Shown: positions 12,401 to 25,135 of the stretch, piece by piece
Layout: each line of letters opens with the position of its first letter
Numbering within the stretch: the stretch's first letter is position 1
From: Epiperipatus broadwayi
Lineage: Eukaryota > Onychophora > Udeonychophora > Euonychophora > Peripatidae
Reading direction: 5' to 3'
DNA: 64,000 nt
NCBI GenBank assembly: GCA_028023455.1
Contig: JAQFVV010000111.1
Span: 2,671,909-2,735,908 of the forward strand
Translations under genes and position numbers: made by a program
Notes under the pieces: model-generated
Database searches by the model: none
Told to the model about the DNA's origin: nothing
The model's input: the letters and a program-made list of their open reading frames with translations, nothing else

Positions 12401-13955
12401 CCGCATTTCAGCATACTAATTCTTTCAATGATAGTTGTTTGTTCCCTAACCCATGTTTTTTATTTTTGATTCTAACATAGACAGGATGATCTATAGTATT
12501 CAGTTTTTGTAACTTCTATTAAATGTCCAAATCTGACAGAATAAATTTGGATAAAAAACCTTTCTCAAACATACATTTCTGCTTAATATTAAGTTAATCA
12601 CACCAACAATTATTTTTTAATAATTAGATTAAATATTTATATATTACAATTGATTATTAATAAACAATCTTTTTTTTGGTTGAAAACCATTAAATAACAC
12701 TTAAGATTTTAAGTATTTATTTTTTTGTATCACTATCTCTTGAATTATTTCCTCAAACCCTGATGCTTTTTTTAAATTGGGCAAATTAAAACCTCTTATT
12801 TTTACTTGCTTGTTTATATAAGTATGCGTACACACGACAATTACAGCTAGTTGTAATATATATGACCAGATATTATTTGTTAATCATAAAACGTAAGCGT
12901 GATTTTTTTCTTGGAAACCCCCCCCCCCCCAACATGCATGTGTAGCAAACGGCCTTTTAAATAGTTCAGTGCAAAATCCATTCAACAGATCTATAGGGGG
13001 GAAATAAAAAAGATATGACTCACCTGACCTTTCAATTGCCAGATGATGAAGTTGAATAGTGTTTTCATCCTTATTTTATCTTCTAACTAACGATAACTAG
13101 ATAATTATTAATTGATCATTATCAGATGGTTAGATGAGTTAATTATAGGGTATATATCTGAAAAAAAATTTAATCCTGTTTTGGAAGTTTGGAAAAAATT
13201 CTATATTTATGCCAAGCTAGGATTCGAATATTAAGAGCATAATAGGCAAACTTTCTAATATTATGTTACACAAACCTTACATATGAGTTAAAAAAATGAG
13301 CATTTTAAAATTATTGAAAATATTTATTTATAATAATTTACTGAACAAAACAATGAGAAATATTAGGCCTTAAAAGAACTGAGTAGGGCAAATTTCTAAT
13401 GTCCAATCCATATGTTCTTGTTGTTGCAGCTGTTATTACTATGTGATTATTCATATAGTATACAAACATAGATGGGATGCACACCAAAACACATTATTGG
13501 GTTTTTTAGCTCTGAGTTTAAGATCAAGAAACACCATGGGTTTTTTTCAGTTGCCTGATAACTCTTAATAAAATATCGTTTGATTTTTCTTGAATACAGA
13601 ATGAATGTATGTATGAATGAACTTTTTGTTTCTGATAAATATTTACAATTATAAAAGACAAAAATTAAATCATGGCCCTTAATCCCAAGAGGCTATAAAG
13701 TCAACAGCCAAAACAGTGGTTGGTGGCCAAAGATGGAGAGTGCTAATAATTCTCTGATTGTGGACTCAGGCTGCCAGTGGATGATGACCATTTATTTAGG
13801 TACTTACAAATGCAGACCACTTTCAAATAAAGATTCCAAGAATTGGAAAAAGAATTGTATAATATTAAATAAGATATTATTAGACTTTGTGAAGTCATAA
13901 GAAAAAGTTAAGAGACAATTGATTTAAAATGTTGACATGTACTGTATAACAAAGG
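9471..13955. other. AT-rich non-coding DNA, no gene seen
   Basis: I find no coding sequence, RNA gene or recognisable mobile element. Short frames at 9923-10105 (minus) and 11340-11531 (plus) have no domain. A run of C occurs at about 12919-12930. The stretch 13670-13830 is less AT-rich and might be upstream sequence of the RTE element that follows, but nothing specific supports this. Confidence 0.5.
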
Positions 13956-13959
13956 CACA

Positions 13960-16430
13960 AATACTGGAAGTACAAGTGGAATAGGATTCATTATTAATAA
14001 AAAGTGGTAGAACAACATTGTAAAGATTGATAGTGTATGATAGAGTAGGAAGATTAGATATTCAATTTAATGGTAGATGCCAAATGCAAATAATTCAGTT
14101 TTATGCCATGACAAGTTCTCATTGTGATGAAGAAGTAAAGGATTTTTATATAGATGTACAAAAAGCTTTTATCAGATCAATAACATTTTAAAATTATCAT
14201 GGAAGACTTTAATGCTAAAACTGATAAACAATTGAGAGGGTTTTGGATTTAGAAATGAAGTAGGACATAGATTTGTGGAGTTTGCCTAAAAAGAAAAAAA
14301 AATCATTATTAATTCTGTTTTTGAGAAAAATGGCAAATGAAAACCATCATGGAAGCATCTAAATTAAGGTACAGCAGAATTGGATTATAATTTGACTAAT
14401 AGGAAATATATACTTCAAGATTGTAGTGTTCTTCATAAATTTAACATGGGAAGTGATTATCGATTAGTGAGATTTAAGATAAGTGTTAATGCAAAACTAG
14501 AGAGACAAAAATTATTAATAAAAACAGTATTCACAATTTATATTATTAATTTTCAGATACATTGCAATAAATTAAAATTAAAACTTTCAAATTGTTTTTA
14601 AATATTAACAGATTTTGAACATGATTCATGTTTAAACAAAATCAATAGAAAGATAACTAATACAATTTTAAAAACTGTAACAAAAATAGCTGAAGTGTCT
14701 AATGAGATATTTATGAAAAAAGAAGAACTATGAATATATATATATATATAAATGACACATTAAGAAGGATTGAATATCTAGAATTTTGTCAAATGGAGCA
14801 ATAAAGAATTGTTAATAATATAAAAAAGTATACATGTGATTTAGTAAGGAAAACTATAGAAGAGAATGTGTAGAAGAGTTCTGTCAAAAATTACATAGCA
14901 ATGAAGAATAAGAAAAAGTATTCCCTAAAAGTATTATATCTTTTGATTGCTCAGAATTTGAAATCAAGAATTGAGAAATGCAATAGAATGTATGAAGGAA
15001 AAAGTTCCAGATAACAATGGGATTATAACTGATATGTTAAAAGCAGATAAAGAAATAGAAAAATTGTTGGAAAAGATGCATATTGCATATTTAAATGATA
15101 AAGATGTACTATATGATTGAAAGAATGCAGTATTAATATTAATATTTAAAAAAGTTGGTAAGGAAGATGTTAGAAATTACAGATCTATCAGTCTTTTATT
15201 AATTATTTACACATTTTTTACTAAGATAATTACAATCCATCTATAGCAAACTTTGGATTGTAACCAATCAAAAGAACAAGCAGAATTTAAAAGTGGTTTT
15301 AGTATATTGGACCATATCTAAGTATTGAGAGAAAATATAGAAAAGACCAATGAATATGACTTGCCATTAGGTTTTAGATTTGTAGATCATGAAAAAGCAT
15401 TTGATTCTATAAAAATTTATTCAGTGGTTAAAGCATTGGATAATCAAGGTATAGCTCCAGGATATTGTCACATTCTGAAGAATATTTATAAAAATGTGGC
15501 AGCAACAATTAGGTTACATAATGCTATTAGGAAGATTAATATTGAAAAGAGTGTATGATGTGACTCCATACTTGAAATTTTTTTACAACAGTTTTTGTGG
15601 ATTGAAATAAAAAGGTAATGAAGTAAAAGCAAATGGATATGTTATAAATCATCTAGATTTTGAAGTAATGTAATTGATTTAGCAAATAATACTTTAGAGC
15701 TTCAGAAAATGTTGCAAAAGTTATCAGCTGAAGGTAAAAAAATAGAACTAAAGGTAAATCTTAAAAAGACTAAAATAATGCTCAATAGATTTTCTCAAAA
15801 GAAGAAAATAAAGACTGATAATGATGAGTCTAGAAGAAAGCCATTGATTCCAAATACCTTGGTCGTATCAATGGGAATATAATAGATGAAATTAATCATA
15901 TAATTAATCTTGGTTGGAGTGCTTTTGCTAGAAATAACTTGGATAGTTAAAGAAAAAATGTCTAAGTGTTTGAAAAGAAAGATTTTTAATAAGTGTGTTT
16001 TACCAGTTCTTGCTTATGGATCTGAGATTTGAATGCTTAACAGAAGAGCAATACAGAGATTTCAGACTATTCATCAATATATGAAATGATGTATGTTAGG
16101 AGTAACACAAAGTGGTTGAAAATAAAATACATGGGTGAGAGAATAAATAGATGTTACTGACGTCATTGAAAGAATTAAGAGACTGAAGTGGAATTGGACT
16201 GGACATATTTCTAGAAGAGATGATAATAGATGAACAATTGAAATCTTGAATTGGATTCCAAGAGTTTGTAAAAGACATGGAAATAGAACATATGTAAGAT
16301 AGATGGATGAAATAAGGAAGTGTGGCCGAGGTAATGTGGATCAAGAGAGGCTAGAGATTGGAGAAAATGGATTGAACTTGGACAGACTTTCATCCTGGGG
16401 CATCGATAATGGTTGAAAATGATGATTATA
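13960..16430 (+). pseudogene. RTE-type LINE, decayed endonuclease-reverse transcriptase
   Basis: One protein can be followed through many frameshifts and stops. The endonuclease part begins near 13960 and includes 'DFNAKTD' near 14200 and the end of the domain at 14380-14540 ('YNLTNRKYILQDCSVLHK', 'GSDYRLVRFKI'; the usual SDH reads SDY). The reverse transcriptase part includes 15325-15558 with 'LPLGFRFVDHEKAFDSI' (motif A) and 'ALDNQGIAPGY'. The C-terminal region at 15990-16400 gives 'CVLPVLAYGSEI', 'VIERIKRLKWNWTGHISR' and 'RDWRKWIELGQTF'. These blocks are characteristic of the RTE clade. The 3' end is near 'ggttgaaaatgatg' (16410). A second copy lies at 59760-61262. It cannot encode a working protein. 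Confidence 0.85.
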
Positions 16431-17245
16431 TATATATTCAGTATAATGTTTAATTTTAGTGGCTATTTTAATTAGTACTTTGGGAAGGTGCGTCTCTCTT
16501 TTATCTATAGGAATATTATGGGGCATTTCAACAACAACGATCAAATGTTATTCCTTGATCGTAATTCTCTGTTTAGTTTTTTGCTCTACGTTCAGGCAAA
16601 TAAATTTCCATATATATAATATCTGTGCTATTTTATATATATAGTTTAAACAGTAATGCAACTATTATTTAAAATTTCTTGTTTAAATTTGAAATATGAA
16701 TCTTATGTTTACGTTAATCATAAATCATGCTGACTAATAAATGTACCAGCAGAGGTAATATCGTCTAAACGATGGTTATATTTATTCATAACACGTGGGT
16801 TGATTAAAGAAGCGTAAAACAAAACTGATTAGTCTATGTAAAAATGAAAACCAAATTTCTTTATTTTTATAACATTAAATTATAGAAACGTGCTGCTAAA
16901 TGTTGTCTTTTTAATTAATTAAATCAAAAATATGTATTTTCAGAAAAGAAATAAAGTCTTTAACTGATAATGAATTCTAATTTAATATTAATTTTTAGCG
17001 ATTTGTTTAATTCTATTGGGTATACATAATTTTCTATATTTATAAATAAATTGTTAGAATTCACATTAAATCTTACCTTAATTAATCGTAATGTAACTAA
17101 TTATTAATATTAATTACGTCGACGATTAGTAATCAAAAATAGTTTACAGTTGAAGAGTAATTAATATTTATTTTATGTAGGAGCATTTATTTCTTACTTT
17201 TAAGTTTATTAATAAATACATGTTATATATGTATGATTTAATTAA
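16431..17245. other. AT-rich non-coding DNA, no gene seen
   Basis: Nothing recognisable between the RTE 3' end and the tRNA-like repeat. Confidence 0.5.
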
Positions 17246-17310
17246 AGGGGATTTGAACCCAGACTTTCAAGCCCCCTTTAGTCATCCACTCCATCTTATG
17301 CAACCAATAC
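17246..17310 (-). repeat. tRNA-derived SINE head
   Basis: Minus-strand sequence 'gagtggatgactaaag' (box A region) is followed by 'ggcttgaaagtctgggttc', with a perfect box B GGTTCAAATCC. The same order of blocks ('gcttgaaagtctgag', 'gttcaa') is seen in the hammerhead composite repeats at about 2640-2700 and 63770-63830, so the three share a tRNA-like ancestor. No hammerhead is visible upstream of this copy. It abuts the LINE-C fragment that follows. Confidence 0.55.
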
Positions 17311-17391
17311 ATGATTTGTAGAATTGTCCACGTGACTTCGCGCACTGACATAGAGAGAGCTTAAGGCTACGTCTGAAATTTAAAAGAGGAT

Positions 17392-18556
17392 TGCCTGAAT
17401 GAATGAAAGAAAAAATTGATAAATGAAGCAAAGAAAAGAAAGGGATCGATAAAGAAATTAACAGCGTTTTTATATAATAAATATGATGTATCAAGAATTG
17501 TAAGGGAGTGACAGTTACAGGGTTAACTTATGGTAATACATTATGTGTTAGTAAAGGGGTGTTAGATTACTTAGAAAAAATACAAAGAGAAATAGAGTAG
17601 GAAGACATGCATAAGATGCAGATGTGTGGGCAGCAAAGAAAGCAACTCAAGAAGAAATAAGATGGTCAAGTTTTTATATGAGACATGCAAAAAGCAAAAT
17701 GAAAATGTTTGGTAGATTACAATTTATGGATAATAAGGGAATAGCCAAAATAGTATTTAATTGGGTTATGAGTAAAGTACAGGCAAGAAGATGGTTGAGA
17801 AAGGCAGTACAGTATGCAGAAGATTTCAATAAAGATTTTATATCAGTATACTTGTACTAAAGATAGGATGATTGTGTTAAAAGGTTTGTTGAGTGTTATA
17901 GTGGTAAAGTATGGGACAGAAGAATAGATGCATTAATAAAAAATAGGGAGTTAGAGAAGTAGTAATAAGAGTAAAAAGAGTCTAAATATATATAGAAGCA
18001 AACAGAATATTGGGTATGAGTTAATTTATGATAGTAGTAATAAGAGTAAAAAGAGTCTAAATATATATAGAAGCAAACAGAATATTGGGTATGAGTTAAT
18101 TTATGATAATAGCAAGGAAAATAGTCTACTGTTTAAAGCTCAAACAGGATTGTTGGCAACAAGGAAATATAAACACAAATGGAGAAATATGGGTGATTTA
18201 GTCTGCAACTTATGTAAGGAAGTTATGGAAAATATTAGGCATTTGCTAATTGAATGTAAATGCTTACAAGAAGAAAGGGTACAAATAATGATGTTATGGA
18301 GAATAAATATAAATGAAGTAATTATACAAAAAGTGAGTTGTTGGTCTTTATGTTGGGTTTGGAAAAAGATAAGGGGGATCTAGATGTAGAGACTATAAAG
18401 TGGACAAAGATGATGTTGGAAATAAGATAGAGAATATGGAAAAATTGAGGATGAGGAATAGAAAGGGAAAGCATGGTGGCTAACAAGTTTGTCTGGGTAT
18501 ATGGCTGAGTGATTCCCGACTTTGATAAAGGAGTAGCCACATCACATCCCATTACT
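17392..18556 (+). pseudogene. LINE-C 3' fragment (reverse transcriptase C-terminal region and 3' UTR)
   Basis: Same family as the near-complete element at 51640-56400. It starts within 'LNEWKKKLINEAKKRK' and continues through 'ARRWLRKAVQYAEDFNKDF' (unbroken frame 17624-17860) and 'KYKHKWRNMGDLVCNLC' (frame 18150-18383). The latter holds a Cys-rich finger C-x2-C-x7-H-x4-C just before the end of the protein. The 3' end 'agtagccacatcacatccc' (18532-18550) matches the other LINE-C ends. A 76-bp tandem duplication lies at 17960-18112. The catalytic half is missing and several stops are present. Confidence 0.85.
17960..18112 (+). repeat. 76-bp tandem duplication inside LINE-C fragment
   Basis: Two essentially identical units of 76 bp, each containing 'aagagtctaaatatatatag' and 'gaatattgggtatgag'. 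The near-identity of the units suggests the duplication arose after insertion of the LINE. Confidence 0.85.
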
Positions 18557-19149
18557 TTATATTAAAATAGTCACAAGACCTTTGATAATTGATTATTGCT
18601 AAAAACGAACAAAGCTATCAGTAAAACATAAATTTTGAAATGAGTTTTTGCAAAAAACATGTGCATATTTTATTGGGATATATAATTGCAAGTTTAATAA
18701 AAATAAAACGTGAATATGGTTATTTCATTTTTTAAATTAATTTTTTCATTTTTTTATTTATAGAAACGCAATGTATTTTAATTTAACTAATTAAACAAAT
18801 AACATTTTTTTCTTTCAAAAGTGGCTTATCATTTTCGCTAAGTAAAAATTATATTTCAAATACTTCTTTTCTTTACAAATCTTGTTCATTGTATGAGCCA
18901 AATTTCTCTACATTTATATATATCATTATATAAGTTTACCATTTCTTTTGACAATATTTTATGTTTAATTGAAAGATCTATTTCCAATTTTTGTTATAGT
19001 TACTTTTCCTATTACATGATATACATCGGTCATTCGTAAATAACATGATTCTTCTAACTCCAGAAAAAAAAGGAGAGAAAATTGCTATAGAAATCAATTT
19101 TGTGATGACTACATAAACCAACATACCCAATCACAATAACCTTTGACCT
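18557..19149. other. AT-rich non-coding DNA, no gene seen
   Basis: No feature recognised. Confidence 0.5.
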
Positions 19150-20640
19150 TTGTGATGATTGTCTTTTAATTTTTTCAGCAGAAAGATTTTCTTTCTCTAA
19201 TACTTTAATACCACCTTTAATTGTAATTCTTTAATATATTCTAGTCGGTGGTATATCTTCTCAATGGAAACAATCAACATTGCATATTTTCACAATGTCT
19301 TTAAGACAATTTTTTTTAAATGTAATAGAATTTACTTCTCCCATGAAACCCCTCTTTTAGGAAGTCTTGAATTATTCATTTATTTTACTTGTCCAATCCT
19401 TGAGACAATCTTAGGAAGACTTGAATCGTTCATTCATTTTACTTGACCAATCCAAAGATAGTGTGATTTCTCAATAGTGGACTATATAACATCACATCAA
19501 GCAAGTTGAAGAACATATTGATTTGGGTTTCCAATCTTATTTTTAGAATTCCCAAGCATCTTTGTGTAAAACTTCTCTAATGCCTTTATATTGCATAGAT
19601 AGAATGTCCAAGTCTCATTTCCATACAATAAATTAGTTAAAAATAACAGCTCTGTATGTAGCTAACGTAGTTGCAGTAGATATTTTTCTGTGATTAAAAG
19701 TAGCAGCAACACATTAGAATCTATATTATATATCAATATCTAACTCCATCTTTAAACTGACAAGGTATTTAAATTGACTTACATTTTCAAGTTATACCAT
19801 CCAAGCTAAACGTCACTGAGAATTTTTTTTTATATCTTTGTCTGATAAAGAATTTAAGGTTTTTAAATACATTGGTAAAAATATCACAAACATCAGTGTA
19901 TTGTAAATCTAGAATCCAAGAAGATAAAGTTCTTTTTTTCACTTTTAATTAATTAAAATTAAAATTTTCACTATCAAACTTATATCATATCCTGATCTCT
20001 GTTTGATTAAACTATCTATAAACAATTCCAAAGACTATTATCATAAAAATTAAAAACAGTGTTGGAGCAAGTGCACATCCATATTTAATATAAATCTTGA
20101 TTTCAAATAATGCAGATTTTTCATCTATAGTATTATGGTTTTTTTCTCATTTGATCATATAGAAGCTGTATAATACAAATAAATTTTGTTGGACATCAAA
20201 TCACTCTTTTGTTCCTAATACTTTTCTTGCATTTGTCTGTCAACAAAAATCATCTCCATAGTGCTTCTTGATTTTCTGAAGCTACACTGGACCTCAGATA
20301 ATCGATTCTCCAAAATCTTTGAAAATACTCTTGTTGAACTTGATACTGATAGTCCATGATAATTACAGCAACTTATCTATTCCTTTACTTTTTAAAAAAA
20401 TTTGAACAGTAGGAGCAATATTAAAATCAGGCAGCACAATTTCATGGATCCATATATTTCTAAAAGAATCCAAAATTTTTTAAGCTATCATATCATCACT
20501 ACAGAAAATGCAATCTTTTCATTTTTGAGATTAAAAAGAGCTGTCTTGATGTCACTAAGCTGGATGTCATTGTTCAAATCTAAATTGGTATATTTATTAA
20601 ACATCATCATCCCAACTCTTGTATTATTATTTGAAATATG
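19150..20640 (-). pseudogene. Decayed LINE reverse transcriptase (RTE-like, second type)
   Basis: On the minus strand, heavily frameshifted blocks in the right order match a common animal endonuclease-reverse transcriptase family. 'DIQLSDIKTALFNLKNEKIA' (about 20570) is the region before the fingers. 'GCALAPTLFLIFMI' (about 20070) is motif B, normally GVKQGCVLAPTLF. 'LLYGNETWTFY' (about 19630) and 'IGQVKRMNDSSLPK' (about 19440) are the C-terminal blocks. The piece 'LPKIVSRIGQVK' is followed by a similar block, so a short internal duplication is likely (two similar stretches at 19355-19400 and 19410-19455). It is a dead copy, and the clade assignment is tentative. Confidence 0.6.
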
Positions 20641-20965
20641 ATCAAAATTCGTTCATTCTTCAAAATACAAATGCCACCATATGAGAGAATTTCATAGTTA
20701 GATTTAATAGGATTGTGATACAATTTCGCATATCCATATGTTGTTTTCACTGCATCAAAAATGTCTAGAGCTGCTAAACTCAACCTGTTGGATATGGGCT
20801 GTATGCAACAGATTGAGCTTTAATGTATATCCCAAAACACATGCTCAATCTTAGTTTTTAAAATGTTGAGATGCATATACTTACCCATCTCCCACTTCAA
20901 TTGGAAACTTTACTCATAATGATGCTTTTGTTTGTTTTATGTTGTAATTATGACAATAAGCATCA

Positions 20966-21070
20966 TTTTTTTTATATGTCATACCATCTGCCAGGATGCG
21001 AACCCACAACTGTCTGCAACCAACTACTTGCTTGCAAGGCAGATGTGATGACCTCTCGGCTAACAACGCC
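20966..21070 (-). mobile_element. Short tRNA-Gly-related SINE, copy 1
   Basis: Read on minus it starts 'gcgttgttagccgagaggtc' (box A) and runs through 'ctgccttgcaagcaagtag', related to the tRNA-Gly anticodon arm CTGCCTTCCAAGCAG. It then has 'gggttcgcatcctgg' (box B) and ends 'atgacatatgaaaaaaa'. Other copies are at 27371-27479 (minus), 38258-38368 (plus), 42706-42813 (plus) and 46807-46894 (minus); a less changed relative is at 58308. The whole element is little more than the tRNA-like part with a variable-region insertion and an A tail. Confidence 0.75.
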
Positions 21071-23930
21071 TGTTGATTCTTATAATTTCAAAAGTGAGTT
21101 ATAAAAGCAAACTTGTGATTGTTTTGAAATGTATTATTTTAGGTCAAACTATATAATTAATTAATCACAATTACAGGATGTTTTCAAAATACAAATGAAA
21201 AGTATCCGACAACAGTAGTATTTCAAGACAATTGGGAAGAAAATTATTTTTTTGCACAAAATAAATACAGTTTGGCAACTTGTTTGATTTGTCATGAAAG
21301 TGTTTTGTTCAATATATATAACATTATTCATCTTTATCCATAAAACACAAGTCATTTACAATTTGTTTTCCTCACAGGAATTTAATGAGATGTGAAACTG
21401 AATAGTAATTATAGTGACATTCTTTTATCCATCTTGGTGCATTAACTAAGCAAAGGAAATGTTCAGGATCAGAAATTTTCTTTCAAGAAATTAATTTAAA
21501 AGTTTACTGAAATTTGAAAACAATGGAAGATGGTATCTTTATAGCCTTTCTGCATGACATCATAGAAAAACTTGGTGAATTTAATCGTTGTTTATAGACT
21601 AAAAATAAAATAATTTCATATATGGTGAATAAAGTATTTGCTTTTGAAAAATGTAGAGTATGCAAGCATGCTTACATTGTAAAAATAAATGCATGAAATG
21701 AATCATTATATCTAATTACAGTTAATTACTAATTAATTAATAATATAATTAATGAGGAATTATGCAAATATTATAAAAAAATACAAAACATTTAAATACA
21801 GCAAATTTTTCCAACTGCTATGTTCAGGTTTGAACCAACTATATACATAAGCATTGTAACAGAAATAAGAGAAGTGGATTTGTTTACTTGTTATAATTTT
21901 CTAAATGTATATAGAAGGATATAATTTAATAATACCTCATAAAAATAAATTTTATATTTAATGAAATATATACTTAATTATATAATAAATAGGCAATGCT
22001 AAATAAAGAGAATTTATGTTAGATAAAATATATGAATTAGTTTTATAAATGAAAAAAAACACCAAGCACCAATTAATCAAATTTTATCTAGCATAAAATT
22101 TTTCTACTTAAATTGGTCTATTTTTTATATAATTAATATATATTTTATTAAACATAAAATATATTTCTGCTTTACTCCTTGTAATATATATTGTACCACT
22201 AATAAATAGCACTCCACATAAAATTGTGTTTACAATTATTAAAAATAAAAATTTTCATAGATAACACAAAACATTTTAAAATTGATAATGAATAAGAGAA
22301 TCACTGCAGAATAAGGTGTCAGAAAATAATTGAATTAAAAACATCTAATTTGAAAGAAATAAATTTATAGAAGTTTAAAGAGTTTTTATTATTAGTTTAA
22401 AACAGTTTGCTAAAAGTCAGTAATAAAGTTTTACAAATTAATTAATTCAGGAGGAGAAAATCTAACTTAGCAGAAAATTTAAAATATTAAAAAAAAAAGA
22501 AATATTAAAAACTAAAAAAAAATCTCTCTTTTCATTTATTTAAAATAAAATAAATATGTGCGCATGAATAAGATTGTGTTTAAATATAAAGAAATAATAA
22601 AATGTGTGCGTATTAAAAAAATAAAATATGAAAGTTAAATATTAAAAATAAATGAAAGTTTATAAGTAAAATTTTTTCTCAAAGATTGCATATACTCATA
22701 AGCTGTATAATAATGGGATTAGCAATGATTACTAATTAAAATCCATAAACAACAGGATTAATTAAAAGGCATCTTATCAAAAGAATTTAATCAAAACAGT
22801 GGACGAATTTAAAAACTAATTAAAAAGAATAACAACAAAGTCATCATATAAATAGGGCTGAAAATTTCATCAGGCAATTATTCATATATCTAAAGTCTCA
22901 TGCATTTAGATTCATTCATCTATTATATGTAGTTTTAAAGACAATGCAGTGTTAAGCTGAAAGTCGGAACATGCGGCCAGATTTCAGCCTCAGTCTGTCA
23001 GAACATCAGCAGTCTTCTCGATAGAAGCAATGCCCATCTAACAATTTGAAGCCAACAGGAATGTGTAACTGCCTGAAATAGAAGTAGCATGGAATAGCAA
23101 TCATCTGAACCTCAAAAGAAGTTTAAAATCCAATCAGTTGGTAAAAACTGACATACATGCAGCAGTAAATAATTTGAAGCCACCACATTCAAAAATCCTA
23201 TAGGTAATAATATTTTCTTATTCCAATTTTTGATATTAATTAATGTAGCCATTGCAATCTTTGAAGCTTCCCAGAGTCAGTTTAATAAATGAACTCTATA
23301 GCTGCATAAAATGAACTATTTATGTGCATGTTTGAATGCTTGTACTTATCTTTAATGCTTTATGCTTATATTACATTACTATCATGTTATAATATGTGTG
23401 TGCCTGAGATATTATAAATCATTGTTTATATTTAATTAAAGGATTTCTAAAATTAGTTACAAGTAATATTAAACATTTTATTTAAAATAAATTATTCTAC
23501 AAATTAGTATTTGTCAGTCAATTTCTTTTAATTATACTACTAAAATTTTTTCTTGATTATGATACTATAAATAAATTTAGCAGAGAAGTTAGAGCAACAA
23601 TTGATTATATTATTCTTACGATTGAGCTAGTTGGGATTTCTTAGGCATGGAATTAGTTTACCATTATTCAGAGTATGTTAATTACTTATAGTTAACTGGC
23701 ACTGGAAGTTATACTTTAAAACGAAAAAGTGCTTTGAATGACAGGTATTGAATTTGGCACTCAAGAAAATCTGTGACCTTGAAATGTAGTCGCAGTTATG
23801 TATCTTATATAGCTCGGCTTGGTTATAGGTACCTTCTGGGTATTTTGCTTCTCTGACTAAGAAACTGGTGTGGTGCAAGGCTTAAATTGCAGTCAGAAAA
23901 GACAAAATAGATAATAAATAATGTTATAAT
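21071..23930. other. AT-rich non-coding DNA, no gene seen
   Basis: No recognisable element. The short minus frame at 23678-23878 lies in a slightly less AT-rich patch but has no domain I know. Confidence 0.5.
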
Positions 23931-24074
23931 AATGTCATATTTTTCTATAAAAGAAGTAAACAATTTGTTTTACAGCTTGTTTATCACAGTTATTTTATTA
24001 AAAAGTAAAAATGTACTTTTCTTATCACATATACTTTGTTTTTTATTCGATCTATTACCCCACCCGGTTCAATA

Positions 24075-24560
24075 TATATATGGATGTTTTGAACACATTC
24101 AAAGCCCCATTATTAATAAAAGCTAAACAAGATGGTATTAACATTTCTCCAGAAAACTACAAGATCATTTCAAATTATTTAGCTGCCTATTACAAGGGAT
24201 TTACAAGCAGATTACAAGATTTAAAAATATCAAGAATGTCTATAGCTTATAGAAAAACCCTGCCATTTAGACACATCAATTATTATACAACTAACTAATT
24301 GACAAATTTATTGAGATCAAAAGTGATAGGAATCAGAAGTTTATTTTTTTTTTACAAAAATAGGGAAAGGGAAAGTGAATTTTGGAAATTAATGCCTCAA
24401 AAATACAAGACTGTACAAACATGTGCCCAAATGTTGCTCATGTTGTTTGCATCAAATTATATTTGTGACTCATCCTATTTTAAAACGAAATATGTGAAGA
24501 ATGCATTAAAAATAGTATGTAGCAATTATAAATCAATAATCACACTAATTTTTAAATAAA
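24075..24560 (+). pseudogene. hAT-type transposase C-terminal remnant (ZBED/SCAND3-like)
   Basis: Two adjoining frames in the same phase are separated by one stop at 24296. The second holds 'FWKLMPQKYKTVQTCAQMLL', 'FASNYICDSSYFKTKYVK' and 'NALKIVCSNYKS'. This order matches the hAT C-terminal dimerisation region of ZBED/SCAND3-type proteins, where the family shows a run like FW, then MFGSTYICES, then a conserved K-rich turn and ALRIACS. The first frame ('DGINISPENYKIISNYLAAY' and on) may be the preceding part of the same protein but is not diagnostic. No zinc finger or DDE residues are visible, so this is a decayed 3' piece. Confidence 0.5.
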
Positions 24561-24689
24561 CTCTTGAATAGCATTTAAGTTTATTTTAGGCATTATTATA
24601 TTTTGAAGTATAGTGTATGTGTTATGGCCTGTAATGCTGCCTGTATAACATAGAAAACATGCCCAGAAAAAAACAGTTGAGTATAGCTT

Positions 24690-24866
24690 GTATAGAGTGA
24701 CCACAATCAGCAAATATCACATGATCACTATTTCATATGCTAGCACATAACTGTTACTGAAACAGACAAAATTCTCCATACAGTAGTGCCACTCAGTGCC
24801 AAACATTGGCATCCATTGATTACTCTGGTTGGCACTGTGTGGCACTACTGTATGGAGAGTTTTACC
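24690..24866. mobile_element. Foldback element, deletion derivative of the 7005-7412 family
   Basis: The left flank ('atatcacatgatcac', 'acataactgtt') matches 7005-7044. The inverted arms 'ctccatacagtagtgccac' (24772-24790) and 'gtggcactactgtatggag' (24839-24857) surround 'ggcatccattgattactctg', which is also in the 7.3-kb copy. Compared with that copy, the hammerhead part and much of both arms are missing. It ends in 'agagttttacct' directly against a LINE-C 3' fragment. Confidence 0.6.
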
Positions 24867-25135
24867 TGGAAGATTAAATATGAACAAAGTGATTATACAG
24901 AAAGTGAGTTATTGGTTTTTATGCTAGGTTTGGGAAAAGATAAGGGGGATTTAGATATGAAGGTCATGGAGTTGACAAAGATTATGTTGTGGAAATGGGA
25001 TGGAGCAAATTATGGGAAAACTTAGGGTGGACAATAGAAAAGGAAGGTAAAGTGGCTAACAGGTTTTTCTGAGCATAGCTACTGAAAGATTCCTGACTCC
25101 GTTTAAGGAGAAGTCACAGTGTATCACATCACACC
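24867..25135 (+). pseudogene. LINE-C 3' end
   Basis: The frame contains 'YTESELLVFMLGLGKDKGDL' and continues with 'LTKIMLWKWDGANYGKT', nearly identical to the last coding stretch at 51744-51944 of the large LINE-C copy. The 3' UTR ends 'aaggagaagtcacagtg' then 'tatcacatcacac'. Strongly 5'-truncated copy. Confidence 0.85.

Noticed and set aside
12915-12932. C-rich tract, possible G-quadruplex on the other strand
   Set aside because: A single homopolymer-like run; nothing around it suggests function. The same holds for 32756-32764 and 34399-34406.
20871-21104. 77-aa plus-strand frame with Cys and His residues
   Set aside because: It overlaps the antisense strand of SINE copy 1; the Cys-rich part is SINE sequence.
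22865-22885. Minus-strand CTGATGA
   Set aside because: No stem II or GAAA follows; chance match.
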